A stretch of 60,026 bases of DNA from Dehalococcoidales bacterium (GTDB lineage: Bacteria > Chloroflexota > Dehalococcoidia > Dehalococcoidales > RBG-16-60-22), in contig JAQTMM010000003.1 in the NCBI GenBank assembly GCA_028714335.1, forward strand, positions 1-60,026, given 5' to 3'. Shown here one piece after another: positions 49,749 through 57,747 of the stretch. Every line of letters begins with the position of its first letter. Within the stretch, counting starts at the first letter, position 1. Under the pieces are notes generated by a model that made no database searches, was not told the DNA's origin, and was given only the letters and a program-made list of their open reading frames with translations. The translations under genes and the position numbers were made by a program.

Positions 49749-50465
49749 TTATTTCCCTTTGTATTCAGGGGGGCGTTTTTCTAAAAAGGACTTAATACCC
49801 TCGGTGCGGTCGGACGTGGTGTGGAGGAGGAAATAGAGGTCGGCTTCCAGTTTTAAGCCCTGTTCCAGTGTGAGGTCCATGCCCTTAAGCACCGCTTCCT
49901 TGAGATATCTTAAAGCGATGGGGCCTTTGGACGCGATGGTTTCCGCCAGCTTTGCCGCCTCTCCGCCTACAGCATCGGCCGGGACGACCTTGCTGACCAG
50001 ACCAATCTCTAAAGCCTCGGCGGCGGTGATGGCCTCGGCGGTGAGGAGCAATTCCAAAGCCTTGCCCCGTCCCACAATGCGCGCCAGTCTTTGCGTGCCG
50101 CCGCCTTCGGGAATAGCGCCTCCGGCCACCTGCGGCATGGCAAAGCGCGCTTTATCCGAAGCAATCCTGATATCGCAGCTTAAAGCAATCTCCAGCCCGA
50201 CCCCTAAAGCGTCCCCGTTTACAGCAGCGACAACCGGCTGTTCAATAGACGCTACGGCTGTGGATACGGACGCACTATCTTTGGAGCCGGTACAGAACGC
50301 GCTGCCGGAACCAGTGAGAATTACAACAAAAATATCATTATCGGCGGTGATTTGGCGGCAGATGTCCGCCAGTTCCTGCGCCGCGTCGCGGTCAATGATG
50401 GGATTAAGCAGCGTAATGGCGGCAACGCGGTTTTTAGTGGAAAAGGCAACGGTTTTATTCGGCAT
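49749..50465 (-). CDS. Divergent enoyl-CoA hydratase/isomerase family protein
   Basis: NGDALGVGLEIALSCDIRIASDKARFAMPQVAGGAIPEGGGTQRLARIVG. Confidence 0.88.
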   Translation of the reverse strand: MPNKTVAFSTKNRVAAITLLNPIIDRDAAQELADICRQITADNDIFVVILTGSGSAFCTGSKDSASVSTAVASIEQPVVAAVNGDALGVGLEIALSCDIRIASDKARFAMPQVAGGAIPEGGGTQRLARIVGRGKALELLLTAEAITAAEALEIGLVSKVVPADAVGGEAAKLAETIASKGPIALRYLKEAVLKGMDLTLEQGLKLEADLYFLLHTTSDRTEGIKSFLEKRPPEYKGK

Positions 50466-50489
50466 TTGATTTCTCTACGGAGGAAAGGC

Positions 50490-50990
50490 CTACATCTTGT
50501 CCAGCAGTTCGGTCATGCGGTTGTTAAGCTGTCCGGTAAACCCGGTCAACGTTTCCTGGTCGGCTTCTGCCAGGCAATTCATGACCTGCTGGGCTCTGAT
50601 TTCGGCTTTATGCTGGTTTTTCCTGACGTATTCCAGCCCCGCTTCCGTCACCCGGATAACCGTGACGCGACGGTCCTTGCTGGAAAAATCGCGGACAATG
50701 AAGCCTTCTTTTTCCAGGTTGTCCATAATCTTGGTGACGCTGTGCTTGGAGCGGAACATCGCCTCGGAGAGCTGGGTGGGGGTTAACGAGCCGCCGGCGC
50801 GCACCAGGCGGTACATGGCGATGTGGTGCAGGGGGCTGATATCGTCCTTTTTCATGGTGATTTCCAGGTAACGATTCAGCGTATCGGCAAAGCAGATGCA
50901 GCGCCAGAAGTTTAACTGGCCGATTTGCTCGGAGACTTTCTTAAATTCTTCCGGCGCGGGGAAGTTATCTTTATTTTTCTTTTCCGGCAT
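50490..50990 (-). CDS. MarR family transcriptional regulator
   Basis: LTPTQLSEAMFRSKHSVTKIMDNLEKEGFIVRDFSSKDRRVTVIRVTEAGLEYV. Confidence 0.92.
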   Translation of the reverse strand: MPEKKNKDNFPAPEEFKKVSEQIGQLNFWRCICFADTLNRYLEITMKKDDISPLHHIAMYRLVRAGGSLTPTQLSEAMFRSKHSVTKIMDNLEKEGFIVRDFSSKDRRVTVIRVTEAGLEYVRKNQHKAEIRAQQVMNCLAEADQETLTGFTGQLNNRMTELLDKM

Positions 50991-51036
50991 AACCTTTAAA
51001 TCCTATCAATAGTGACAAGACTGATTTTACCACAAA

Positions 51037-51049
51037 TATAACTGTTATA
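51037..51049. promoter_or_regulatory. Palindrome in the marR upstream region (candidate operator)
   Basis: TATAAC-T-GTTATA, perfect 6-bp arms, between the marR ATG and a minus-strand TTGACA at 51065-51070. Confidence 0.4.
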
Positions 51050-51071
51050 CTACCTCTAAATTAATGTCAAG

Positions 51072-51512
51072 TTATTTTTCCAATTCGGCTAGGCGATTCC
51101 GGATGACTCCCAGCTGACGGAAAAAGGTAAACGTATCGGCGACGTCCCAATGCTCGGCGATTTTGCCGTCCCGCACGCGGAAAATATCCACCACGTTGTA
51201 CTCCAGTTTGTTGCCCGTCGCCGCTGTTCCCAGCCACTCGCTGCCTGTATGCGTTCCTAAAGTAGTGCTGAAGGCCATAACGATATCGCCTTCCGCCACC
51301 ATCTTTAGCAGTTTATATTTAAAGTCCGGGATTGCCTTGAAAATAACGTCGAAGAACTCGATAAAACCGGCTTTGCCCTGCGGGCAATCCTCGTTGTGCT
51401 GAATATAGTCATCCCGCATATAGGTATCCAGTTTAGACATATCGTGATTGAGGAACACGTCATTATAAAATCTGGTGACTACTTCTTTGTTCTGCTGGCT
51501 GATGTCTGTCAT
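51072..51512 (-). CDS. SnoaL-like polyketide cyclase/ester cyclase family protein
   Basis: EVVTRFYNDVFLNHDMSKLDTYMRDDYIQHNEDCPQGKAGFIEFFD...IFRVRDGKIAEHWDVADTF. Confidence 0.87.
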   Translation of the reverse strand: MTDISQQNKEVVTRFYNDVFLNHDMSKLDTYMRDDYIQHNEDCPQGKAGFIEFFDVIFKAIPDFKYKLLKMVAEGDIVMAFSTTLGTHTGSEWLGTAATGNKLEYNVVDIFRVRDGKIAEHWDVADTFTFFRQLGVIRNRLAELEK

Positions 51513-51526
51513 CTTATCCTCCGTTA

Positions 51527-52309
51527 TTAACTTACCGTCATGCCGCCGTCAACAGCGAGGCACTGCCCGGTGACCCATGACGCTTCGTTTGAGCAAAAAT
51601 AGACCACAGCTTCCGCCATGTCTTCCGGGTGGCCGATGCGTTTTAGGGGAACCATATTCGGCGTATCGTTGGCGAATTCCGGGCTGGTGGCGTTAAGGTA
51701 CTCGAAAAGCAGGGTATTATCCGTAGGCCCCGGCATAATGGTGTTGACGCGCACGTTGAAGGGGCCGCCTTCCAGCGCGGCGGTCTTGGTCAAGCCGTTA
51801 AGTCCAGCCTTACTGGCGGTATAAGCGCAAAAGCCCGGCACCGCCGCCATCGCACCGATGGATGAGGTATTGACGATAGCGCCGAATTTTTGTTTAATCA
51901 TCTGGCGCATCTCATACTTTAAACAAAGGAAGACTCCCTTGAGGTTGATATCAACTGTTTTGTCCCAGACTTCTTCGGTGCAGTCAACGATATTCATCAG
52001 CGGGATGCGCTTGCCGTCAGGCCCGACGCCCGCATTATTGAAGGCGTAGTCCAGCCGCCCGTAAAGGCTGACGCACTTGGCCACCATCGCCTCCACGTCC
52101 GCTTCTTTACGGACATCACACTGCACAAAGGCAGCCTCGCCGCCGGCCTCTTTAATCAGCCTCACCGTCTCCTCACCGCCCTTGATATTGGAATCAGTGG
52201 TGACGATTACCTTTGCGCCCTCGCGGGCGAAAACCTGGGCGGTTACCTTGCCGATGCCGGATGCCCCGCCGGTTACCAACGCAACTTTGCCCTCAAATTT
52301 CTTGGCCAT
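51527..52309 (-). CDS. Short-chain dehydrogenase/reductase
   Basis: KVALVTGGASGIGKVTAQVFAREGAKVIVT, AFNNAGVG, YTASKAG, VDGGMTVS. Confidence 0.93.
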   Translation of the reverse strand: MAKKFEGKVALVTGGASGIGKVTAQVFAREGAKVIVTTDSNIKGGEETVRLIKEAGGEAAFVQCDVRKEADVEAMVAKCVSLYGRLDYAFNNAGVGPDGKRIPLMNIVDCTEEVWDKTVDINLKGVFLCLKYEMRQMIKQKFGAIVNTSSIGAMAAVPGFCAYTASKAGLNGLTKTAALEGGPFNVRVNTIMPGPTDNTLLFEYLNATSPEFANDTPNMVPLKRIGHPEDMAEAVVYFCSNEASWVTGQCLAVDGGMTVS

Positions 52310-52403
52310 ATTGAGTCTCCTTTTAGGTAATTGTATAAGAATTATTTAATCAATTTAGTATATAATAGCACGAAAGGGTTAAAAATCCGAATGGAGGCCG
52401 GGC

Positions 52404-53207
52404 ATGTTACTGGAAAATAGAGTGGCTATTATTACCGGAGGAACCAAGGGGATGGGCAAGGCAATGGCGCTGAAGTTCGCCAAGGAAGGCGCGGACGTCG
52501 TTGTGACCAGCCGCCACCTTGACGAAGCGCAGCAAGTCGCTAAAGAAATTGAGAAATTGGGGCGGGGGGCGCTGGGGCTAAAAGCGGATATTTCCAAGAG
52601 CGCCGAGGTAAATGACATGGCGGCGCAGACGATTAAGAAATTCAAAAAGATAGACATTTTAGTCAATAACGCCGGCGGGGTGGATGTTAAAGGCGGAGAC
52701 ACTACCGACGCCACCGAAGCCGACTGGGACCACATATTAGACGTAAACCTTAAGGGGTGCTTTTTGTGCTGTATGGCGGTGGTGCCGTACATGAAAAAAC
52801 AAAGGTACGGCAAGATAATCAACCTTTCGTCAATGGGAGCAGTACACCCCGCCGTTAGCGTCTTGCACTACCACGCCGCCAAGGCTGGAGTCATCGGGTT
52901 AACGATTAACCTGGCTTTTGAGCTGGCACCGCAGAATATCTACTGCAACTGCATCGTGCCGGGGCCCATCGAGACACCGTTCTGGGATTCATTGCAGGCG
53001 CCGGGGCCGGCGCGCGATAAGTTCTTCGCCGAGCTTTGCAAGAAAGAGGTGCCGCTGGGGCGCATGGGCACACCGGAGGATATTGCGGGGCCGGCTTTGT
53101 TCCTGGCGTCGGGGCTTTCCGACTACGTCAGCGGGCAAACCATTTACGTGGCGGGGGGCCAGCCCCTCAACGCGCAGGCGGCTACCTTCCTTTCCGCGCC
53201 AAAATAA
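52404..53207 (+). CDS. Short-chain dehydrogenase/reductase, first gene of the mutase operon
   Basis: VAIITGGTKGMGKAMALKFAKEGADVVVTSR, ILVNNAGG, YHAAKAG. Confidence 0.92.
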   Translation: MLLENRVAIITGGTKGMGKAMALKFAKEGADVVVTSRHLDEAQQVAKEIEKLGRGALGLKADISKSAEVNDMAAQTIKKFKKIDILVNNAGGVDVKGGDTTDATEADWDHILDVNLKGCFLCCMAVVPYMKKQRYGKIINLSSMGAVHPAVSVLHYHAAKAGVIGLTINLAFELAPQNIYCNCIVPGPIETPFWDSLQAPGPARDKFFAELCKKEVPLGRMGTPEDIAGPALFLASGLSDYVSGQTIYVAGGQPLNAQAATFLSAPK

Positions 53208-53231
53208 TATTCCCTACACACGGAGGATGAC

Positions 53232-54692
53232 ATGAAGAAAATGAGAATCGTCAACAAACGCCTTGACGACGATTTATTGATGAAGAAACGCCGCGAGGTT
53301 TTAGATAAATGGCCCACCGGCAAAGAGGTGGACTTCGAGGAAGCGGCGGCATACCAGAAGAGCCTGCCGGACAGCAAGGTCTGGTGGAAGGTCATGGCAA
53401 AACTCCGCGAGGAAGGAAGGATGAGCGTTTTCCCCCGCGCCGGCACACCCGTATTAGAAAAGATGATAGAACTCTGCCAGGGACTGCGCGAAAGCGGCGT
53501 CCTCCTCATCCCGGTAACGACGGACAGCTACACGCGGCTGGGGCAGTTCGAAAAGGTGCAGGGGATTTTAGACGAATGCAACAAGACCGGCAAGGCTTTA
53601 TTGAACGGATATCCAATTATTAACCAGGGAGTCAAGCAGACCCGTAAACTCGTAGAAAGCGTTGACGCGGCATTCAGCCCGCGCGGCGTCAGCAGTGAAA
53701 TCTGCATCGCCAGCGGCTTAACGACCTACGAATGCGGGCTGGAGTTCATTACCTGGGCGGCTTATTCCAAGAAAATGACCATCCGTGAGTTGGTGGAAAA
53801 GTGGCAGAACGAAACACGCGTCGCCGGGTGGTATGCCGACCGGGGCGTGATATTATGCACCGACCTGCACGGCTGGCTGCCCACCGCGCCGTTCCCCTTG
53901 AGCGTGAACATCGTGACGCTGATATTACAGGCATTAACGGCGGCGGAGCAGGGGCTTAAAGCGATTTACCCGCTGGTGCACTGCATGGGCAATATGACGC
54001 AGGACATGGCGTGGATACGGCTGACGCCAAAGCTCATCCGCGAATATCTGGACAAGTTCGGGTACAAAGACTGCCAGATAATCGGGTGCTGTCCCGCCCA
54101 AACGCCCCTTTTCCCCAACCCGATGGATATGGGAGGCGCTTTTGCCTACCTGTGTTACATCGCCATGGTGGGGTCGCTGTGCAAGTGCAACGCCACCGAC
54201 CTGCGCAGCATCGACGAAGCGGCGGGGGTGCCCACCAAAGACACCAACACCGTCAGCTACAGCGCCGCCCGGTGGATTTTCAATGTTATCCGGGAACAGA
54301 ATATAGACTTCCATATTAAAGGCATTGAAGAGGAAGAAAAAATCACCCGGATGGAGGTTGAGGCGATTATCAACAGAATCCTCGACCTGGGCGACGGCGA
54401 CGTGATAGACGGACTGATTAAAGCGGTGGAGGGGGGAGTCATGGACAGCCCATGGAGCCCCAACATCACCGTTAAGGATAAGGTGCTGGGGGTGCGGGAC
54501 GCGCACGGCGCCTGCCGCTATCTAGAGTTCGGCAACCTGCCTTTCTCCAACCAGCTTAAGGAATGGCACCGGGGTAAAATCGCCGAGCGCGAAAAAATTG
54601 AAGGGAAAAAGGCAGACTACCATACAGCCGTCCGCGACCTGTGGAGCTTTAGCAAAGGGAAAATCGTGGGGCTGCCGCCCTATGATAAATAA
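53232..54692 (+). CDS. Glutamate mutase epsilon (GlmE/MutE)-like cobalamin-dependent mutase catalytic subunit
   Basis: RREVLDKWPTGKEVDFEEA, FPRAGTPVLEKMIEL, DSYTRLGQFEKV, LLNGYPIINQGVKQTRKLVE, CMGNMTQDMAW, GVPTKDTNTVSYSAARW, ILDLGDGDVIDGLIKAVEGGVMDSPWSPN, ACRYLEFGNLPFS, GKIVGLP: colinear with GlmE block order. Confidence 0.85.
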   Translation: MKKMRIVNKRLDDDLLMKKRREVLDKWPTGKEVDFEEAAAYQKSLPDSKVWWKVMAKLREEGRMSVFPRAGTPVLEKMIELCQGLRESGVLLIPVTTDSYTRLGQFEKVQGILDECNKTGKALLNGYPIINQGVKQTRKLVESVDAAFSPRGVSSEICIASGLTTYECGLEFITWAAYSKKMTIRELVEKWQNETRVAGWYADRGVILCTDLHGWLPTAPFPLSVNIVTLILQALTAAEQGLKAIYPLVHCMGNMTQDMAWIRLTPKLIREYLDKFGYKDCQIIGCCPAQTPLFPNPMDMGGAFAYLCYIAMVGSLCKCNATDLRSIDEAAGVPTKDTNTVSYSAARWIFNVIREQNIDFHIKGIEEEEKITRMEVEAIINRILDLGDGDVIDGLIKAVEGGVMDSPWSPNITVKDKVLGVRDAHGACRYLEFGNLPFSNQLKEWHRGKIAEREKIEGKKADYHTAVRDLWSFSKGKIVGLPPYDK

Positions 54693-54701
54693 GGAGCCAT
54701 C

Positions 54702-55127
54702 ATGAGTAAAACACCAACAATTATCACCGGCACGGTGGGTATGGACGTCCACGTCATCGGCACGAAGGTAATATCCCGCGCTTTAAGAGAGTCGGGTTTT
54801 AAGGTGGTGGAGCTGGGGATGCAGGTAACGCCGGAGGAATTCATCAGCGTGGCGCAGGAAACCAAAGCCGACGCTATTTTAATGAGCTCGCTTTACGGCA
54901 TGGCGGAGCTGGACCTGAAAGACTTTAACCAGAAACGCCTGGAGGCGGGGCTTAACGATATTTTACTTTACATCGGGGGCAATTTGGTTATCGGGCGGTA
55001 TGACCCTAAAGAAATCGAGCCAAAGTTTAAAGCGCTGGGGTTCGACCGCGTTTACCCGCCGGGCATCGACGCGGAAATCGGGATAGAAGACCTGAAAAAG
55101 GACCTTAAAGCTAGAGGGAAAATGTAG
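54702..55127 (+). CDS. Cobalamin-binding subunit (GlmS/MutS-like)
   Basis: VGMDVHVIGTKVISRALRESGFKVVELGMQVTPEEFI (DxHxxG), ADAILMSSLYGMAELD, LYIGGNLVIG, GFDRVYPPG. Confidence 0.92.
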   Translation: MSKTPTIITGTVGMDVHVIGTKVISRALRESGFKVVELGMQVTPEEFISVAQETKADAILMSSLYGMAELDLKDFNQKRLEAGLNDILLYIGGNLVIGRYDPKEIEPKFKALGFDRVYPPGIDAEIGIEDLKKDLKARGKM

Positions 55128-55135
55128 ACGGAAAA

Positions 55136-56506
55136 ATGAACGACGTCAGGCTGCTGATAGACTTCGGTTCTACATTTACGAAAGTTGTCGCTGTTGACCT
55201 GCAAAAGGTCGAGATACTGGCGGCGGCGCGCGTCCCCTCCACGGTAGAAACCGACATTACCATCGCGTTAGAACAGGCCATTAAAGAAATTACCGCCAAA
55301 ACCGGCGTCAGCAACCTTAATGAGAAAAAGTCATTAGCTTGCTCCAGCGCCGCCGGCGGCTTAAGGATGGTCTGCATCGGTTTTGTGCCGGAGTTGACGA
55401 GTAAAGCCGCCAACCTTGCCGCGTTAGGGGCGGGCGCAAAAGTGGTGGGGCTTTTTTCCTTTAAGCTGACCAGCCGGGAAATCGACGAGATAGAAAAAAT
55501 CGCCCCGGACATTATTTTACTTTCCGGCGGGACGGACGGCGGCGACGAAGCGGTGATTATCCATAATGCCGGTATGCTCGCCAAGACCAGCGGGAAAATC
55601 AACAACATCATCGTCGCCGGCAACAAAACAACCTACGACGCGGTAAAAAAAGCCTTTGACAACAGCGGCAAACACGTTATCTTTACGAAAAACGTCATGC
55701 CGGAAATAGGGGTGCTGGATACCGCGCCCTGCAACAAAGAAATCAGAGAGATTTTCCTCAATAACATTATCAAAGCCAAGGGCATCGCCAGGGCGCAGGA
55801 AATCACCGGCGAGGTCATTATGCCCACCCCCGCCGCGGTGCTCGAAGCCGCCAAGCTTTGCGCCGAAGGCGTTAAGGGTGAGGGGGGATACGGAGAACTA
55901 ATGGTCGTTGACCCGGGCGGCGCCACCACCGATGTTCACTCCATTGCTAAAGGCATTCCCACTTCTGCCGGCATCGCGATGGTCAATACCCTGCCGGAGC
56001 CTTACGTTAAACGGACGGTGGAGGGGAACCTGGGGCTAAAGCACAACATTGACAGCTTGAGCGAGTTTACGCGGATAAAAAAAATCCCCCGGAACTTTGA
56101 CGAGATTTGCCGCTCCTTTCACCAGGGGCATCTACCGCAAAACCCGGAGGAAGTCGCCTGCCATCTACTGCTTTCCCGTGTGGCGGTGGAGGTGGCGGTA
56201 ACTCAACACGTAGGGCGACTGGAAAAGGTTTATGGCCCCACCGGCGAGATGCTCATCCAGTACGGCAAGGACTTAACCGGCGTTAAAACCGTCATCGGTA
56301 CGGGCGGGCCGGTTATCTTTTCCTCCAATCCCAGAGAAATAATGGAAGGGGCGTTATTCCAGCCGGAAAACCCGCTGGTGCTAAAACCCCGCAACCCCAC
56401 CCTCTATTTAGACGAGCAATACATCCTCTACGCCGTCGGGCTGCTGGCCCAGACGGAGCCGGAAAAAGCCCTGTTACTTGCTAAAAAGTACCTCAAGCCA
56501 ATATAG
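55136..56506 (+). CDS. GlmL/MutL-like ASKHA-fold protein (mutase-associated)
   Basis: LLIDFGSTFTKVVAVDLQKVEILAAARVPSTVETDI, SAAGGLRMVCIGFVPELTSKAANLAALGAGAKV, VVDPGGATTDVHSIAKG. Confidence 0.9.
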   Translation: MNDVRLLIDFGSTFTKVVAVDLQKVEILAAARVPSTVETDITIALEQAIKEITAKTGVSNLNEKKSLACSSAAGGLRMVCIGFVPELTSKAANLAALGAGAKVVGLFSFKLTSREIDEIEKIAPDIILLSGGTDGGDEAVIIHNAGMLAKTSGKINNIIVAGNKTTYDAVKKAFDNSGKHVIFTKNVMPEIGVLDTAPCNKEIREIFLNNIIKAKGIARAQEITGEVIMPTPAAVLEAAKLCAEGVKGEGGYGELMVVDPGGATTDVHSIAKGIPTSAGIAMVNTLPEPYVKRTVEGNLGLKHNIDSLSEFTRIKKIPRNFDEICRSFHQGHLPQNPEEVACHLLLSRVAVEVAVTQHVGRLEKVYGPTGEMLIQYGKDLTGVKTVIGTGGPVIFSSNPREIMEGALFQPENPLVLKPRNPTLYLDEQYILYAVGLLAQTEPEKALLLAKKYLKPI

Positions 56507-56514
56507 TTATAAAG

Positions 56515-57744
56515 ATGCTGAATCATCTGCGCGCTTTAGACCTTACCGACGATAGAGGCTTCCTCTGCGGGAAGATACTCGCCGACCTTGGCGTCAACGT
56601 AATCAAGATTGAAAAGCCGGGCGGCGACGCCTCCCGGCAAATCGGGGGGTTCTGGGGCTGCGCCGCCAACCCCGAGAGAAGCCTTTACTGGTTCGCCTAC
56701 AACTCCAACAAAAAAGGCATCACGCTGGATATTACACAACCCAAGGGGCAGGAGATATTCAAAAAACTTGTTACCACTACCGACTTCGTTATCGAATCCT
56801 TCCCGCCGAGCTATCTTGATAAATTGGGAATCGGCTACAAAGACTTCAGCCAGCACAAAAAACTCATCTGGGCGTCCATCACACCCTTTGGGGCGGAGGG
56901 GCCTTACCGCGATTTTAGAGATTCGGACCTCGTTATCATGGGCATGAGCGGCACGCTTTACCAGACGGGGGAAAGCGACGGCCCTCCGGTGCATATCAGC
57001 GTACCGCAGGCCTGCCTGCACGCCGGGGCGGACGCGGCGGTGGGCTGCATGGTGGCTTACTATCACCGGGAAAACACCGGCGAGGGCCAGCACGTTGACG
57101 TATCCATGCAGCAAAGCGCCGCCTGGTTCCAGGCTAACGCCGTCCCCACTTACGAAATGAACGGGACGATTATAAAACGCGCCGGTTCTTTCCGGGCGGG
57201 GACAAGTTCACAAGTAGCTCAGCGGCAGGTGTGGCAATGCAAGGACGGCTACGTCTTTTTCAACGTCATCGGGGGGCGGACAGGAGCAAAAACCCTTAGC
57301 GCTCTGGTGGAGTGGATGAACGAGGAAAAATTAGCTACCGACTTCCTCTTAAATATGGACTGGGAAACTTTCGATATGTTCACCGTCAACGAAGCAACGA
57401 TGAACAGCATTTCAGTACCCGTCGGCGACTTTTTCCTAAAGCACACCAGGAAAGAATTACTGCAGGGGGCAGTGCCGCGAGGCGTTTCCATCGGGCCGCT
57501 TTCAAGCATGCAGGACTTAATCGAGGACGAGTGCCTTAAAGAGCGCGACTACTGGACGGAGGTTGAACACCCGGAACTGAATACCAGCATTACCTACCCA
57601 CGCACCTTCATCCGGGCAACGGAGATGGACTGCGACATTAAGTTCCGCGCCCCGCTCATCGGGGAGCATAACGACGAGATTTATAAGGATTTAGGATTAA
57701 CCGCAGAGAATTTACAGGCACTTAAGAAAGAGGAAATTATTTAA
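56515..57744 (+). CDS. CaiB/BaiF family (class III) CoA-transferase
   Basis: LRALDLTDDRGFLCGKILADLGVNVIKIEKPGGDASR, ITLDITQPKGQEIFKKLV, ENTGEGQHVDVSMQQSAAW. Confidence 0.92.
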   Translation: MLNHLRALDLTDDRGFLCGKILADLGVNVIKIEKPGGDASRQIGGFWGCAANPERSLYWFAYNSNKKGITLDITQPKGQEIFKKLVTTTDFVIESFPPSYLDKLGIGYKDFSQHKKLIWASITPFGAEGPYRDFRDSDLVIMGMSGTLYQTGESDGPPVHISVPQACLHAGADAAVGCMVAYYHRENTGEGQHVDVSMQQSAAWFQANAVPTYEMNGTIIKRAGSFRAGTSSQVAQRQVWQCKDGYVFFNVIGGRTGAKTLSALVEWMNEEKLATDFLLNMDWETFDMFTVNEATMNSISVPVGDFFLKHTRKELLQGAVPRGVSIGPLSSMQDLIEDECLKERDYWTEVEHPELNTSITYPRTFIRATEMDCDIKFRAPLIGEHNDEIYKDLGLTAENLQALKKEEII

Positions 57745-57747
57745 GGC

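Noticed and set aside
53934-54506. 190-aa minus-strand ORF opposite the GlmE-like gene
   Set aside because: Shadow ORF; the plus-strand frame shows clear family conservation.
56536-57114. 192-aa minus-strand ORF opposite the first CaiB gene
   Set aside because: Shadow ORF in a well-supported CaiB CDS.
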